A stretch of 64,000 nt of DNA from Ctenosaura bakeri (lineage: Eukaryota; Chordata; Lepidosauria; Squamata; Iguanidae): positions 372,001 through 436,000 of the forward strand of contig CAOLHI010001478.1 in assembly GCA_948474755.1 (NCBI GenBank), written 5' to 3'. Within the stretch, counting starts at the first letter, position 1. Every line of letters begins with the position of its first letter. Under the pieces are notes generated by a model, which saw nothing but the letters and a program-made list of their open reading frames with translations, was not told the origin of the DNA and made no database searches. Position numbers and translations under genes: made by a program. Positions 49,933 to 60,809 of the stretch are shown here, piece by piece.

Positions 49933-50739
49933 ATACATAAGAATAGGTAAATATCTCTTGTATATAGCAGTGTGTATTTCCCTATTTAATACATTATGGA
50001 ATATCTTGTGCACATGTACTTTAGCATATTGTCATCCAACCATTCAAAACAGTGTGATATTTGCTTTCCTATAATTTGTCTGTTTATAGTTTGTGCAGTT
50101 TGTAGTGGTGCTTTCACAAACATTCCATGTAGACAAGGACCAGTAGTAGATCAGGGTCATCATGGAGACCAGATTTTTCTGCACTATTTTTACACTACTG
50201 TAAGGCCAAACTTTTTTTTATTAATCAGAGGCAGTCAGTGATTAGTAGAGATTCATTTGCATGCCAGAGTAGATTCACTTGTTGCCTTTCTTAGCCAGAC
50301 AGATGTGCACTCATGCCTGTAACATGAGAATGGACATCTCGATTTGGAATAATCAGGGTGAGCTTTTCCAACTGCTCCACCCACAGGCTCTGCTGTACTC
50401 CCAAAAAGTAATTTTTCAGCCCTTTGGCTCTGTTCTTGCTCAGTGCAGCCTATCTAAGACTTTTGTACAGGGAGCTGCTGTCTGAAAAGTGGCTCCCTTT
50501 AGTTGATTGCAAAGAGGTTGCTTATGTGAGGTTTCTTAGTCCTGAAATTTCAGGGAGACTTTTCCTGCTAAACAGAGAAAAGGTGTGTTGTGATTTTAAT
50601 TTCCCTGGTTCATCTTAAAGGTGAGAAGTCATTAGAGATTAATGAGCCACCATTGTCATTGTCCCCCACCCCCATGGCTGAAATACAGCATAGAAATAAA
50701 TAGCAATACTCCAAAATGTAACATCTAAAAATATCTAGA

Positions 50740-50905
50740 AAGTAGTAAACCCGTTGGATGACCTTGGGCAACTAACGCTCACCTGGCTTCAGAGGAAGGC
50801 AAAGGCAAACCCCCTCTGAACAAATCTTGCCAAGAAAACCCTGTGATAGGCTCACCTTAGGGTCACCATAAGTCAGAAATTACTCAAAGGCAACAACAAC
50901 AAAGT
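50740..50905 (+). repeat. tRNA-derived SINE, 3' part
   Basis: Begins at AAACCCGTTGGATGACC; then GAGGAAGGCAAAGGCAAACC, CAAATCTTGCCAAGAAAACC, CATAAGTCAGAAATTACTC and GGCAACAACAACAA. The tRNA-like head is missing. Confidence 0.85.
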
Positions 50906-52745
50906 TATCTTATCCAATCCAAGTGAGAGTACATGTGTTTTATTATTTGATTTTCTCAATTTTAGATATATATCTCCTACCTTTCCTCCAAAAAGCTCAA
51001 GGCAGCACATACGGGTCTTGTTCTCCATCCTCACTTTCTCCGCACAACAACTATCTAAGGTAGATCAGGTTGAGAGATATTAATCCTCTGAAGACTAAAA
51101 TCTGGTTCTTTCTGCATGATTCTGGTTCTTTTATGTCGCATGACTTCATCTGTACAAATAGTTTGGTATAACTGTCCCCAAGGTACACTGTCCAAAAAAT
51201 TTGCAATGTTATGATCAACAATAAACCCTGCCAAGACAACTATTTCTCAATCTACAACCAGTCAAAATTTTGTAGCTATTCTCTGCCCTTCTAAGATGTG
51301 CAACCCATAAAATACTTCAGGGCATCTGATGTAACTGTTATAATTTCCTTTCCAAAAGCACACATATAAATGATTGACACTGTATTTATTATCTCAACCA
51401 GGAGTGGGAATTGTTGTTGGACTAGAACCCCATGCAATTCTCTCCGTTGGCTATGCTGCCTAGGACTGATGAGACATGCAATCCAATCATATCAGGAAGG
51501 CCACATGATTCCCAACTCTGATCCAAGTCTTCTCCAACCTGACTCCCTCCATAGATGTCAGCTGATCACTCCCACTATTCTCAAATATTGTGGGCCAATG
51601 AACAATGCAATTGTTCAATGCATTGATTTTTACCTGTTTCTAGCATACTTTGAACGCTTAGGTTTATTTTTTAACATGGAAGAAGAGATTCTCACCAACT
51701 GGGAGTATTATGACATATTCTCTGAGGCTCAGGAGAAAGAAACAGGGACATCCACTCTTTTCTTTGAAAGGAAGACGAATCCCGTCTCAAGCCAATAATT
51801 GAAAAAGTCTTGCTGCACCATTCAGACATCAGTTCCTCCCTGCATCTACCTGTGATCCTCCACTTCCCTCAACAGCCACCTGCTGAAGCAAGCTGGTTTT
51901 CCCTGCAGCTCTGAAAAAGATGCTTTCAGTAACATATTGTGTGTGTATCTGTTCTGAGGTTGCCTGTTGATAATATAATATGAAAACACAGAAGACTTAG
52001 ATTATCTGTTTTTAAACCAATTTCTATCTTTTTTCTCTTTTCTGCTCTCTCTCTTTTATGATATCAATACACCTGTGCTGATTGTCTCTCCACATCTTAT
52101 TCTCAGTGGAGGCTAGGGCTCCAATGGCAGTATTTTAAAGGTTCTATCCAATATGTTGAAGCCTCTTACCAGAACAGGTTCAGCATTTTGGATAGCACCT
52201 TGAGATTTTGGACTAAAACCCAGTGAAAGATTCACTGCTTGATGGATACCATAGCTGTCTGTCTCCATGGTTCTCCCCTTCCCTCTCATCGCTACCAATA
52301 CTAAAAGGTTCCAAGTTTCAGACACTTGAGTACACACTAGCAAGGCTGTGGGATCCCGTTCAGGGTCAGCACAGAAAGGGTAGGCAGCTGGAGACACAAA
52401 CTCTTGATTCAGTAAGTTTAGCACCCTGTAGTATAATCCCCTTTTCATATCTGCTCAGAAGAAGCAAACCCCAGTCATCGACCTGGCTGGCTTTTAACTT
52501 TTAAATTATAAATTGCGTCGGTTTGCTTGTTTCAAATGCAATGCTTTATGCACATATTCCTATGTATTAATTTTTTGTTTATCTCACTGTGAAAGCCACT
52601 TTTGATTTTTTTTTTTAATATGGAAAGCAACCTCTCTGTTCAAGGAGAAAAAGAAAAAGAAGGAAAGGATTTCAAAGTGATTAGATATAGGATTGCAATC
52701 TTAGGCACACACTGAAGAAAAAGAAAAACTGAATGGGTACAGCAA
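50906..52745. other. Non-coding stretch, no gene seen
   Basis: A 142-codon frame at 51370-51798 has no recognisable family match or splice context. Confidence 0.5.
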
Positions 52746-52747
52746 GA

Positions 52748-52958
52748 GCCAGCATAGTGCAGTGGGTTGCGTATTGGAACAAGACCCTGGAGACCAGGGT
52801 TGAAACCCCAGCTCAGCCATAGAAATCTACTGGGTAACCTTGGGCAAGTCATATTCTCTCAGCCTCAGAGGGAGGCAAAGCAAAAGTCTCTCTGAACAAA
52901 TCTTGCCAAAGAAAACAAGTAAAAAAACCCAACTTGAACAACAACAGCTTGAAGGAGC
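52748..52958 (+). repeat. tRNA-derived SINE, first of a tandem pair
   Basis: AGCCAGCATAGTGCAGTGGG head, CCTGGAGACCAGGGTTGAAAC, ACTGGGTAACCTTGGGC and CAAATCTTGCCAAAGAAAAC. The end is altered. Confidence 0.85.
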
Positions 52959-53140
52959 CAATGTAGTGTAGTGACTTGTGGGAGACCAGTATTAGAAGCT
53001 TCCTTGTCCATGGAAACCTACTGGGTGACCTTGGGCAAGTTACACTCTCTCAGCCTCAGACAATGAAAACCTCTGAACAAATCTTGCCACCTTAGGCAAT
53101 GGTCACATTAGGTAACTTGAAGGCACACAACAAGAGCAGC
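52959..53140 (+). repeat. tRNA-derived SINE, second of a tandem pair
   Basis: AGCCAATGTAGTGTAGTGAC head, CCATGGAAACCTACTGGG, CTCTCTCAGCCTCAGACAAT and ACTTGAAGGCACACAACAAG. It starts within a few bases of the previous SINE's tail. Confidence 0.85.
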
Positions 53141-53464
53141 AGCAGCAAACTGGAAGCTACATTGAACTAAACTAAACTAAACACTAATATAACTGATATA
53201 CCATTAATAGTCCTTTCCAACCCAGGGTTTTTATATAACTGGAACTACCAATTTCTAATCTTATACATCCTCTTATTGCCCCTAACTTTGGCCAAACTGA
53301 GTGAAAAACAAGCACCTATGTCCCTTTCAACAGTTCACTACTATTTTCTCTGGTTCAGCTAACAGCAGTTCCAATCCCAGTCACAGCCCTTCATTTGCTG
53401 TGAGCAAAGGGAAAGGGTAAAAGAGCTTGGCTTGCCTTTGGGGAAGCCAGGGGCTACTTCCAGA

Positions 53465-53660
53465 CAAAACTGTTATCCATTAACATCCAATTATCACTTG
53501 GTCCAAGCCATTAATTATAAATCAGCCTCCTAATTGGGATAATTAGCTCTCTGCTGCTTAATGTAGTGTGACTGATGCGTTTGGAAAGAATCTAATCACT
53601 CCATTTGTTTAGCTTTAGGAGAACAATATCAAATTCGTATGCTTTAATTTCAGACTTATC
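53465..53660. promoter_or_regulatory. Candidate enhancer: TAAT-dense, repeat-free block
   Basis: Within about 150 bp there are CCATTAACATCC, CCATTAATTATAAATC, CCTAATTGGGATAATTAGC, GCTTAATG and TCTAATCACTCC: at least six homeodomain cores, plus AACAATATC (SOX-like). There is no coding frame. Such clusters are typical of conserved neural enhancers, but conservation cannot be tested here. Confidence 0.4.
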
Positions 53661-54499
53661 TCACACACCCTCTTCTCCCCTTGGCATTAAGAGTACTTTA
53701 TGGGTCCAATTTTGGGAGTCAGGTCTATGTCAGCTTTCTCTAGAGGAGGAGACAACCCATGGGAGAGAGATTTCCCACCAGGATCTCAAAGCAAGAGCAC
53801 CTGAACAGTTTTATTTCAAATACTCATCTGAAGTGTCTAATTCCCAGTGTATGGACACAGAAAGCGAAGGGAAAAAATTAGTTGACTCCAAAGCAATGTC
53901 TATTTGCCTTTTCATTGCTTAACTTAATATTGAACCTTTTACGTTCGATTTTGTCTCTTCTGCCTTGTTGTTATTATTAAGTGGTTCTTTTGTTCTTCAG
54001 CCTACCTGTTTTAAGAAGGTAAGGGGTCTTGAGGAAAAACAGCTTATAAACATCGAATTTGGTCTTTTACTTCATTTTCCTCACTTCTAAATTCTTATAT
54101 TTTCTGCTGTGAGTAAACAATCCCCAGTGCTGCAATTCTTTTTTCTTCTTTCCCTCTCTTTTTTTAAAGTGGCTGAGGGATTGTTTTACACCAACAGGCG
54201 GTTGGACCAAAAGCACAGTTCTCTCCTTCCCTCCGTTTGGAACTTTCCAATAGGGTTTTTTTTAAAGAGCTTTTGGACTTCGGAAACGCTCCTTCTTAGA
54301 CATGCTAGGCAAGTAAGTAAGGACGCGATGAGTAACCTCTCCAAAGGAAAGAGACAGCACCGGCTCGGAAAATTCTCCTCCGCAAGACGCAGCGAAGCCA
54401 ACGGGTGAGGAGTGGGACCGACTTTTTTGCCCGCACCGGATTTGCGCTGGAGACTCTCCCTACAGAATCGTTACCCTCCCAAGCCTGTTTAAAGGGCGA

Positions 54500-55160
54500 T
54501 CTGTATTTGTTCGGAGCCCCCTAGGCGCCCCTCCTCATTTATCCCATCGGGAGTATAAGGCTTATAGTAGGAGGTGGTAAAACTGCCCGCGGAACTGTCT
54601 TCCAGACGCTTGTTTTTGGTGGTTGGTTGTGAAGCCCCATTAAAAGGCGCTGCATTCTCGGATTTTTTCCGCGATCTCTCGCGAACGGAGGTATTTCGTA
54701 AACCGTTTTCGCTACAGTGCCTGGGGGTAAAAAAAAGGGGGGTAGGAAAAAAGAGAAAACACTATCCCCCCTTTCAACTTGATGTTTCATTAATGAGGGG
54801 TGCTCAGAAAGCCGTATATAGCTGCGGGACATGATTAGATATTTATTACTGTCATTTACATGGAAAATTTGAAGAGTCAACCAAGTGGAACCTAAAGGGA
54901 AGTGGGGGGCGGAGGGCCGGGGGCGACACACACACACACACACACCCCAGAAGCCGGAGCAACTCTCAGGCAGGCGTCCTGGTGTCGTTATCGTAGCAGC
55001 TGGGCTGAAGTGACAAGAACAGCGGGAAGTTCCGCGGTCAAAAAATACAGCGGGACAATTAAAGCGGAACGAAAGCGCCAAAGTGCCCGATGGATAAATG
55101 GTGCGGACTGAGGCGTTGCGCAACTGCTAATCCCACTCAAACAAAGGGGGACTTAACGGG
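54500..55160. promoter_or_regulatory. GC-rich block with a homeodomain-motif core
   Basis: Moderately CpG-rich. The core 54785-54890 has the palindrome TTCATTAATGA, then CATGATTAGATATTTATTAC and GTCATTTACATGG. An (AC)n run lies at 54926-54946. The 194-codon minus-strand frame over it is not protein-like. Regulatory function is inference. Confidence 0.35.
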
Positions 55161-55476
55161 CGGTGTGTCCCTGCGTGAGTAGGGAACGCTAGCATTCTAC
55201 TTCACCCCCGTTTTTCTCTCTTTTCAAAATCTTGTTCAAAAAGCTCTCCACAATCCTAAACTTTGAAAACTTTAGCGCCCAATCTACAACATTTGTAGGC
55301 TCCCGCCCTGTGCTTAATTTGCCTAGAAAAAACAAAAACAAAACCGTTGACTTCAATGTCCTGTGCAAGCTTTCGACACGCACACGATTCTTCATCAGGG
55401 ACAGATGGTTAAATAAAAGCTTGTAGAGGAGAAGTGGAAGGAAGGAAGGAAGATAGATGCTAGTCGTGTAGTCAAC

Positions 55477-55656
55477 GGCCATTTCCGCAGTAGACTGTTA
55501 TAGCGCTATCACACTACTTTCAACATCCTATGGAATCCTGGGGTTTGTAGTTTAGGGAGGGGCCGGTCGGCCTTTCCCTAAACTGCAAACCCCAGGATTC
55601 CACAGGATGTTGAAAGTGGTGTGATAGCGCTGTAACAGTCTACTGCGGAAATGGCC
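55477..55656. mobile_element. Palindromic MITE copy 7
   Basis: GGCCATTTCCGCAGTAG at the left and CTACTGCGGAAATGGCC at the right, with near-perfect arms of about 88 bp. Flanks are AAC (left) and TAC (right). Confidence 0.9.
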
Positions 55657-57555
55657 TACATCTTGTTTTGCGAGGCGATAGAGGATTTGGGGGATTTGTC
55701 CTCCACTGGGCTCTGCGTTTCTTGTTGACTTCCACAGGGTGTCTCAGACCCAAGCAGGTCTCTCAGTGAATCGAAAAGGAGCGTCTATTGGAAAAGAAAG
55801 GGATTTTTATTCCCACATGAAGGTGAGGAAGAATAAACAGGATGTTTGAAAACAATAGCATTTTTAAAGATCGTTGCCTTTGCAGCCATCTTAAAAAAGA
55901 AAAAAAAAATTAAGAACGAGAACGGCGGAAGGAGAGTTTGATTTTGGACCTGGCTTTTGCAACGAAAACAACGACTACCCCGCGTTTCCTACCAATAAAG
56001 GACCGGCAACCCTTATAGCGATCCGGGCAGCAGAGTTATTTCAGCCTCGGAAGTTCTTTCGCTGTGATCTGGGGTGGGGCGGGGGAGAACGCCACTTCGT
56101 CATCCGCCTCTAAACAGACTGAAAGAATGGCTTTTGAAAATTATTATCCTATTGAAAGTGTGGAAAAGGCCCGCGCGAAAGGTTAGCCAGTTAAGGATAC
56201 AAGATGTTCACGTTTCCACGTACGGATCTACTATTTGTCTAGACAGCTAATCTTATTGAATATTATGCTACGCATACGCAAACACATTTAAATAGGAACA
56301 CACACACACACAGACGGCGAAACCTTTGCACCGAGGCGTTTGACAACAAGGTTTTAAAAGTTGGTGTGTCCTTAGATCTCAACACTGTTCAGAGTCAAAT
56401 TCACCTTCTGCTTGAAGAAATAATCCTATAAATTCAATACTCTATTAATCCAGAAAAAAAACCAATCTAATATTTTTTTTTAAAAAAACAAATCAAAACT
56501 CCAGCTTGGGTGTTGGAGTTTCTCGGTAGTTTTATAGGATAGTAGAATCAAACAGGCTTATGTCCAAGTGTTTCGGCTTAAGTGGGCCAGGGACAACCTC
56601 CCCATCCTCCCGCCCCAGACCAAGGTAACAATATCGCAGCCTGTGCTGGAATTCTCCCTTAACAAGCCTGCCTTGTTTCGTACCACAATTAGTGTAAACG
56701 TCAACTGTCCCGAGTTCAATTCTTCATTGATCGATCATTCGTAAGAAGTAAAAGAAGCCACTACAGCTGTTTGGAAGACCGGTCCTTCCATTTTTTAAAA
56801 AAATCTTTTCCCTCCATTGGCCAATGAAAATAAATAAATAAATAAAAGTCTTCCGACGCTTAGGATGCGATCCTCAAACATGGTTATTTTCTGGGAGAAC
56901 AAACTTCTGCTGAAGTCTTTAGGACTTGCTTCGTTTTAAGGGTAACTTGGTTTTTGAGGGCTGAGTAGAAAATAAAGCAGTCCCATAGCTACCAAAGGCT
57001 TATTCGCAGAGAAATGTGATTACTGAATCGGAATGCTAGGGCAGGGAGCATCGGATCTGGACTGAAATGTCGTTCGCGGGCGAGGCTTGCTACCCTTAAG
57101 GATGCCGTATTGCTTTCCTTAACGGAGCGGGTGGCAAACACATTTTGGGGTCACAGAAGCTCAGTCTAAACACGCAGATTCACCTGCAAACACGTTAGCT
57201 CTACTGAAATCAAGTAAATCCGTTTTCACATCTCTGTGTGTGAAAGTTAGTTTCCAACTTTTCCCTCCCCTCCCCGCGACGCACCTGAAACTTATTTCCC
57301 CAACTTTCTCTAACTTTCTCCCAACCTTTCTTAGCGCATTACTTTAACTATTCGGAACAGGGGAAAAGAAACGAACCGTCAGCCCAAAACTAACTTGCTG
57401 ACCCACCGCTGGTGGCGATGAGGAAAGGACTCCGTTATATGTGAAAGTCACATCCTCAACTTCATTTGTATTTTAAAGCCGCTCGAAAACACACCTCCTT
57501 TTAACAGTTGGAAGAATAACTAAGTTCTGATCATAAGTGGCCTTAGAACCCCGCG
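55657..57555. other. Repeat-poor upstream DNA, no gene seen
   Basis: Mixed composition with scattered CpG. No coding exon recognised. Possible regulatory DNA of DMBX1. Confidence 0.4.
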
Positions 57556-57560
57556 CCATA

Positions 57561-57740
57561 GGCCATTTCCGCACTAGCCTGTTCTAGCGCGATGATTCCA
57601 CTTTCAACATCCTCTGGAATCCTGGGTTTTGCAGTTTCGGGAGGGGCCGGCCGGCCCCTCCCGAAACTGCAAACCCCAGGATTCCAGAGGATGTTGAAAG
57701 TGGAATCATCGCGCAAGAATAGGCTAGTGCGGAAATGGCC
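57561..57740. mobile_element. Palindromic MITE copy 8 with ATA duplication; near-perfect palindrome
   Basis: GGCCATTTCCGCACTAG at the left mirrors CTAGTGCGGAAATGGCC at the right. The two 90-bp arms meet with no loop at GGGGCCGGCCGGCCCC near 57650. Flanked by ATA at 57558-57560 and 57741-57743. Confidence 0.95.
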
Positions 57741-57756
57741 ATAGAATCCTACGAAA

Positions 57757-57840
57757 TCTCAGCAGGATGAGCCTATACATGTTTACTCGGAAGCAAGTCC
57801 TGTTGTCTTCAATGGCACCTATGCCCAATGGCTGCGGTTT
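57757..57840. repeat. Short interspersed fragment (AAGCAAGTCC...TTCAATGG block)
   Basis: CATGTTTACTCGGAAGCAAG followed by TCTTCAATGGC is related to fragments at 25435-25530 and 59362-59410. Confidence 0.4.
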
Positions 57841-58670
57841 TGTTAGGAAGTAAATCCGGTAGAAAGCGTGGCCATGGGGATGCTTAATACTCCGAATTAA
57901 GTTTCATTGTTGACGATCACATTCGACTTCCGCAAAGTGTGTTCAGATGCAGGCCTAAATCTTACTGATAGTTCCAACCAGAGTAGACCCATTGAAGCAA
58001 TACGCTTTACTTCAGCGATCTTTTAGAACTCATTCAAGAATTTATTCTAAGGGTCTACTCGGCCGAAGTTTTCAAAGGCACGCAACTCGATCAAGTGCAC
58101 GTTCAGTCGACCTCAAGGAGACCCCCCAAAGCAAACGAAACCTACGTATAGGATGCGACGATCGCGAAAAGACAGCTCAATTCCTTAAAACTTTCCAGAA
58201 GTGCCTCTCTTTCCTTCCCCCATCCTGCAGACATAACATCTTCCTGGATCCAAGCCAGATACAGAGATTTTGGTGCAGTACCCACCAGGTTGAGGAGTCT
58301 TGGACGAGCCAACGAGGTTGCAGGGCTGCTTTTCCTAGGAAGGGCCTGATCACCTAGTGGGTGGAGGCTGTTTGATGTCTTTTGCCCAAAGCTTCCCCTG
58401 CTTTGGCGCAGTGGAATGATAACTCCCATCCTTCTCCCCTCCACGCCTGCTTCTTACCCCTACACGGGCCGAGGGAAAGGGCTCCGGCTGAGACCTGTGA
58501 AGTTTCTGCGGCGTTTAAAAGCGCCGGCTGATCCCCCTTCCGGTTCACAGGGGGGGGAGGAGGAGGCACAAATTGCTTCCCTAAGTTACCATCTCGGGTC
58601 TCTTTATCAATGCCACCTTTGTCGCTCAGTGAGTGTAGGGCGGTTTTAACCGGGGAGGGGTGTGTCTAGA

Positions 58671-58834
58671 GCCCATTTCCACACTAGGCTGTTATAGCGC
58701 TATGATTCCACTTTCAACATCCTATGGAATCCTGGGGTTTGCAGTTTCGGGAGGGGCCAGGTGGCCCCTCCCGAAACTGCAAACCCCAGGATTCCATAGG
58801 ATGTTGAAAGTGGAATCATAGTGCTGTAACAGCC
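58671..58834. mobile_element. Palindromic MITE copy 9, right end truncated
   Basis: GCCCATTTCCACACTAGGC at the left. The right arm ends at GTGCTGTAACAGCC, so the terminal 20 bases are lost. The centre is GGCCAGGTGGCCCC. Confidence 0.9.
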
Positions 58835-58840
58835 TTGAGA

Positions 58841-60060
58841 TGACCTGGACTGAAGGCAAAATAGATCCCATACGCAACAACGGCGCGATCCCTGAATCGA
58901 GCCTTAAAAGTCAAGGCGAGATTTGGAGATTTATAAAAATCCCTTTCCCACCCCCGGCTGAAATTGTAGATCCCAATGGACTAACTCAACCTCCCACCGA
59001 GTCTGGTACTTGGGAGCAGGCGAGCTAGGTTTTCAAACCAGCCATGAGTGACAGCCAAAATTCCTGGCAGTCACGGTTGACAGCGAGGAAGCCGCGATTA
59101 ACTAGTCTGTGTTCTACCTAAACGTCCCCAAACGAACGTTTTGATTTGAGTTAACATAGCCAGGCAGTTCTCCAGAAAATCAACATACTGTCCACATTCA
59201 TAAGTTACACAGCGCACGCGTGTCTGTCTTTATGGAGGGCCCACGAATACAAAAGGAAATGCTTTCCAACTCTGAAAGCTTGCCAGCCCTGTAACTTATG
59301 AGGCACGTTTTCTGGCCCTCAAATGAACGGCGTTACTTAGAATAAGGGGCACTTGGCAGGCTTGTTTGGGAGTAAGTCCCACATTGAACTTAGACGGACT
59401 TGATTGGGACTGATCCTTCGAATAACTCCGGACTACCCGGCTTTGCATCATGGAGAATTCGGGAGGCTGCTGGCCCGCGAGCCGGATCGCCAGCGTTTAA
59501 AACTCATTTACATTCGGGACCGGGCGGGGCTCCCTCAAGGCCATTTAGTCGAGCCTCACACCTCTCAGGCAGCGGCCCCCGGTACCGGCCGCCTTCAGTT
59601 CTCTTTCCCCGTTATTCGAAATTCAAATAGCAAATTGGGGGACACGGGCCAGGGCACTCGCCTTCTGCTGCTTGTGGAATATCCTCCCACCAGCCCTCCT
59701 TTGCTGGAAATCTCATCCCAGCGCCTTCAGCTGCCCGCCCCCGGCCTCCGTTTCCCTCTCCCCCTAGGGCTCCTCGGGCTGTTTAGCTTATTAAAACACC
59801 ACTATGTAAATAGGGGTGAAATTCACCATCTTACCACTTCGATGCCTATCAATGAAGAGCGGCCCTCGGGCCAGTGATTTGGGATGCACGGGAAGGGAAG
59901 CCGAACAGACGGAGGACGAGAGAACTTTCGGTAGAAACAATAAATATAATTTTTTTAAAAAAAATCACAAAAAAACCAAAGTCCTGAGACCGAACTTTGA
60001 CCTCCTCGTCTTCAACTTTCCTTCCCCGGCTTGTGTACACGGCAAAGAGTTCCAAGGCGA
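58841..60060. other. GC-mixed upstream DNA with candidate regulatory block
   Basis: 59770-59880 (GTTTAGCTTATTAAAACACC, ACTATGTAAATAGGGG, ATGCCTATCAATGAAG) is a repeat-free AT-rich island in GC-rich surroundings, a possible conserved element. The 157-codon frame at 59404-59877 has no family match. Confidence 0.35.
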
Positions 60061-60068
60061 GCGCCGGA

Positions 60069-60226
60069 GACCATTTCCGCACTAGCCTGTTATAACGCTA
60101 TGATTCCACTTTCAACATCCTACGGAATTCTGGGGCGGCTGGCCCCTCCCGGAACTGTAAACCCCAGGATGCCAGAGGAGGTTGAAAGTGGAATCATCGC
60201 GCTATCACAGGCTAGTGCGGAAAGTG
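60069..60226. mobile_element. Palindromic MITE copy 10, central deletion
   Basis: GACCATTTCCGCACTAGCC at the left and GGCTAGTGCGGAAAGTGG at the right. The centre of the left arm has lost about 20 bp compared with copy 8. Confidence 0.88.
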
Positions 60227-60633
60227 GGAAGATCGACCCAGACTATTAAAACCATTTGTGGAACCTCGCCGCCGCCTCGCTTAAGGAGAGAAAAATCTGA
60301 ATAAAATAACATCTTTCAACCAATCGAAATCTGTGCGCCTGGATTTGTTTTTTTTTTTAATTCCGTGAACCACCTGCTAAACATTATATTTGAAAAACGA
60401 GGCGAAGAGAGAGATTTGCCTCCGTTTAAGTCAGAGGGGAAAGGGACGGCGGACAGAGCAAACGAATATCTCCCAAAGGAAGCGAAGCCACAACGAACGA
60501 GAAAGGGGGAAGGAGGAGAGAGTCGGCGGGAGGGCGGGAGGCAAACGGGGCGCCTCGACGAGTCAGCGCGGAATGGCAAAGACGGCACGACTCGGACGCT
60601 CCCGACTTGGAACGCTGGAAACTTTCTGGTGGA

Positions 60634-60809
60634 GCCATTTCCGCACTCGCCTGTTATAGCGCGATGATCCACTTTCAACCTCCTCTGGAATCCTGGGGTT
60701 TGCAGTTTCGGGAGGGGCCGGCCGGCCCCTCCCGAAACTGCAAACCCCAGGATTCCAGAGGAGGTTGAAAGTGGAATCATCGCGCTATAACAGGCGAGTG
60801 CGGAAATGA
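60634..60809. mobile_element. Palindromic MITE copy 11, near-perfect, beside the CpG island
   Basis: GCCATTTCCGCACTCGCC at the left and GGCGAGTGCGGAAATG at the right, with the same centre GGGGCCGGCCGGCCCC as copy 8. A compensating change in both outer arms (CTCGC/GCGAG instead of CTAGC/GCTAG) keeps the pairing. It retains CGCG in the arms. Confidence 0.94.

Noticed and set aside
54539..55123. 194-codon open frame on the minus strand
   Set aside because: Low-complexity composition (VCVCVC from the AC repeat), no known domain, no splice context. Likely a chance frame in GC-rich DNA.
59404..59877. 157-codon plus-strand frame
   Set aside because: No recognisable domain or exon borders.
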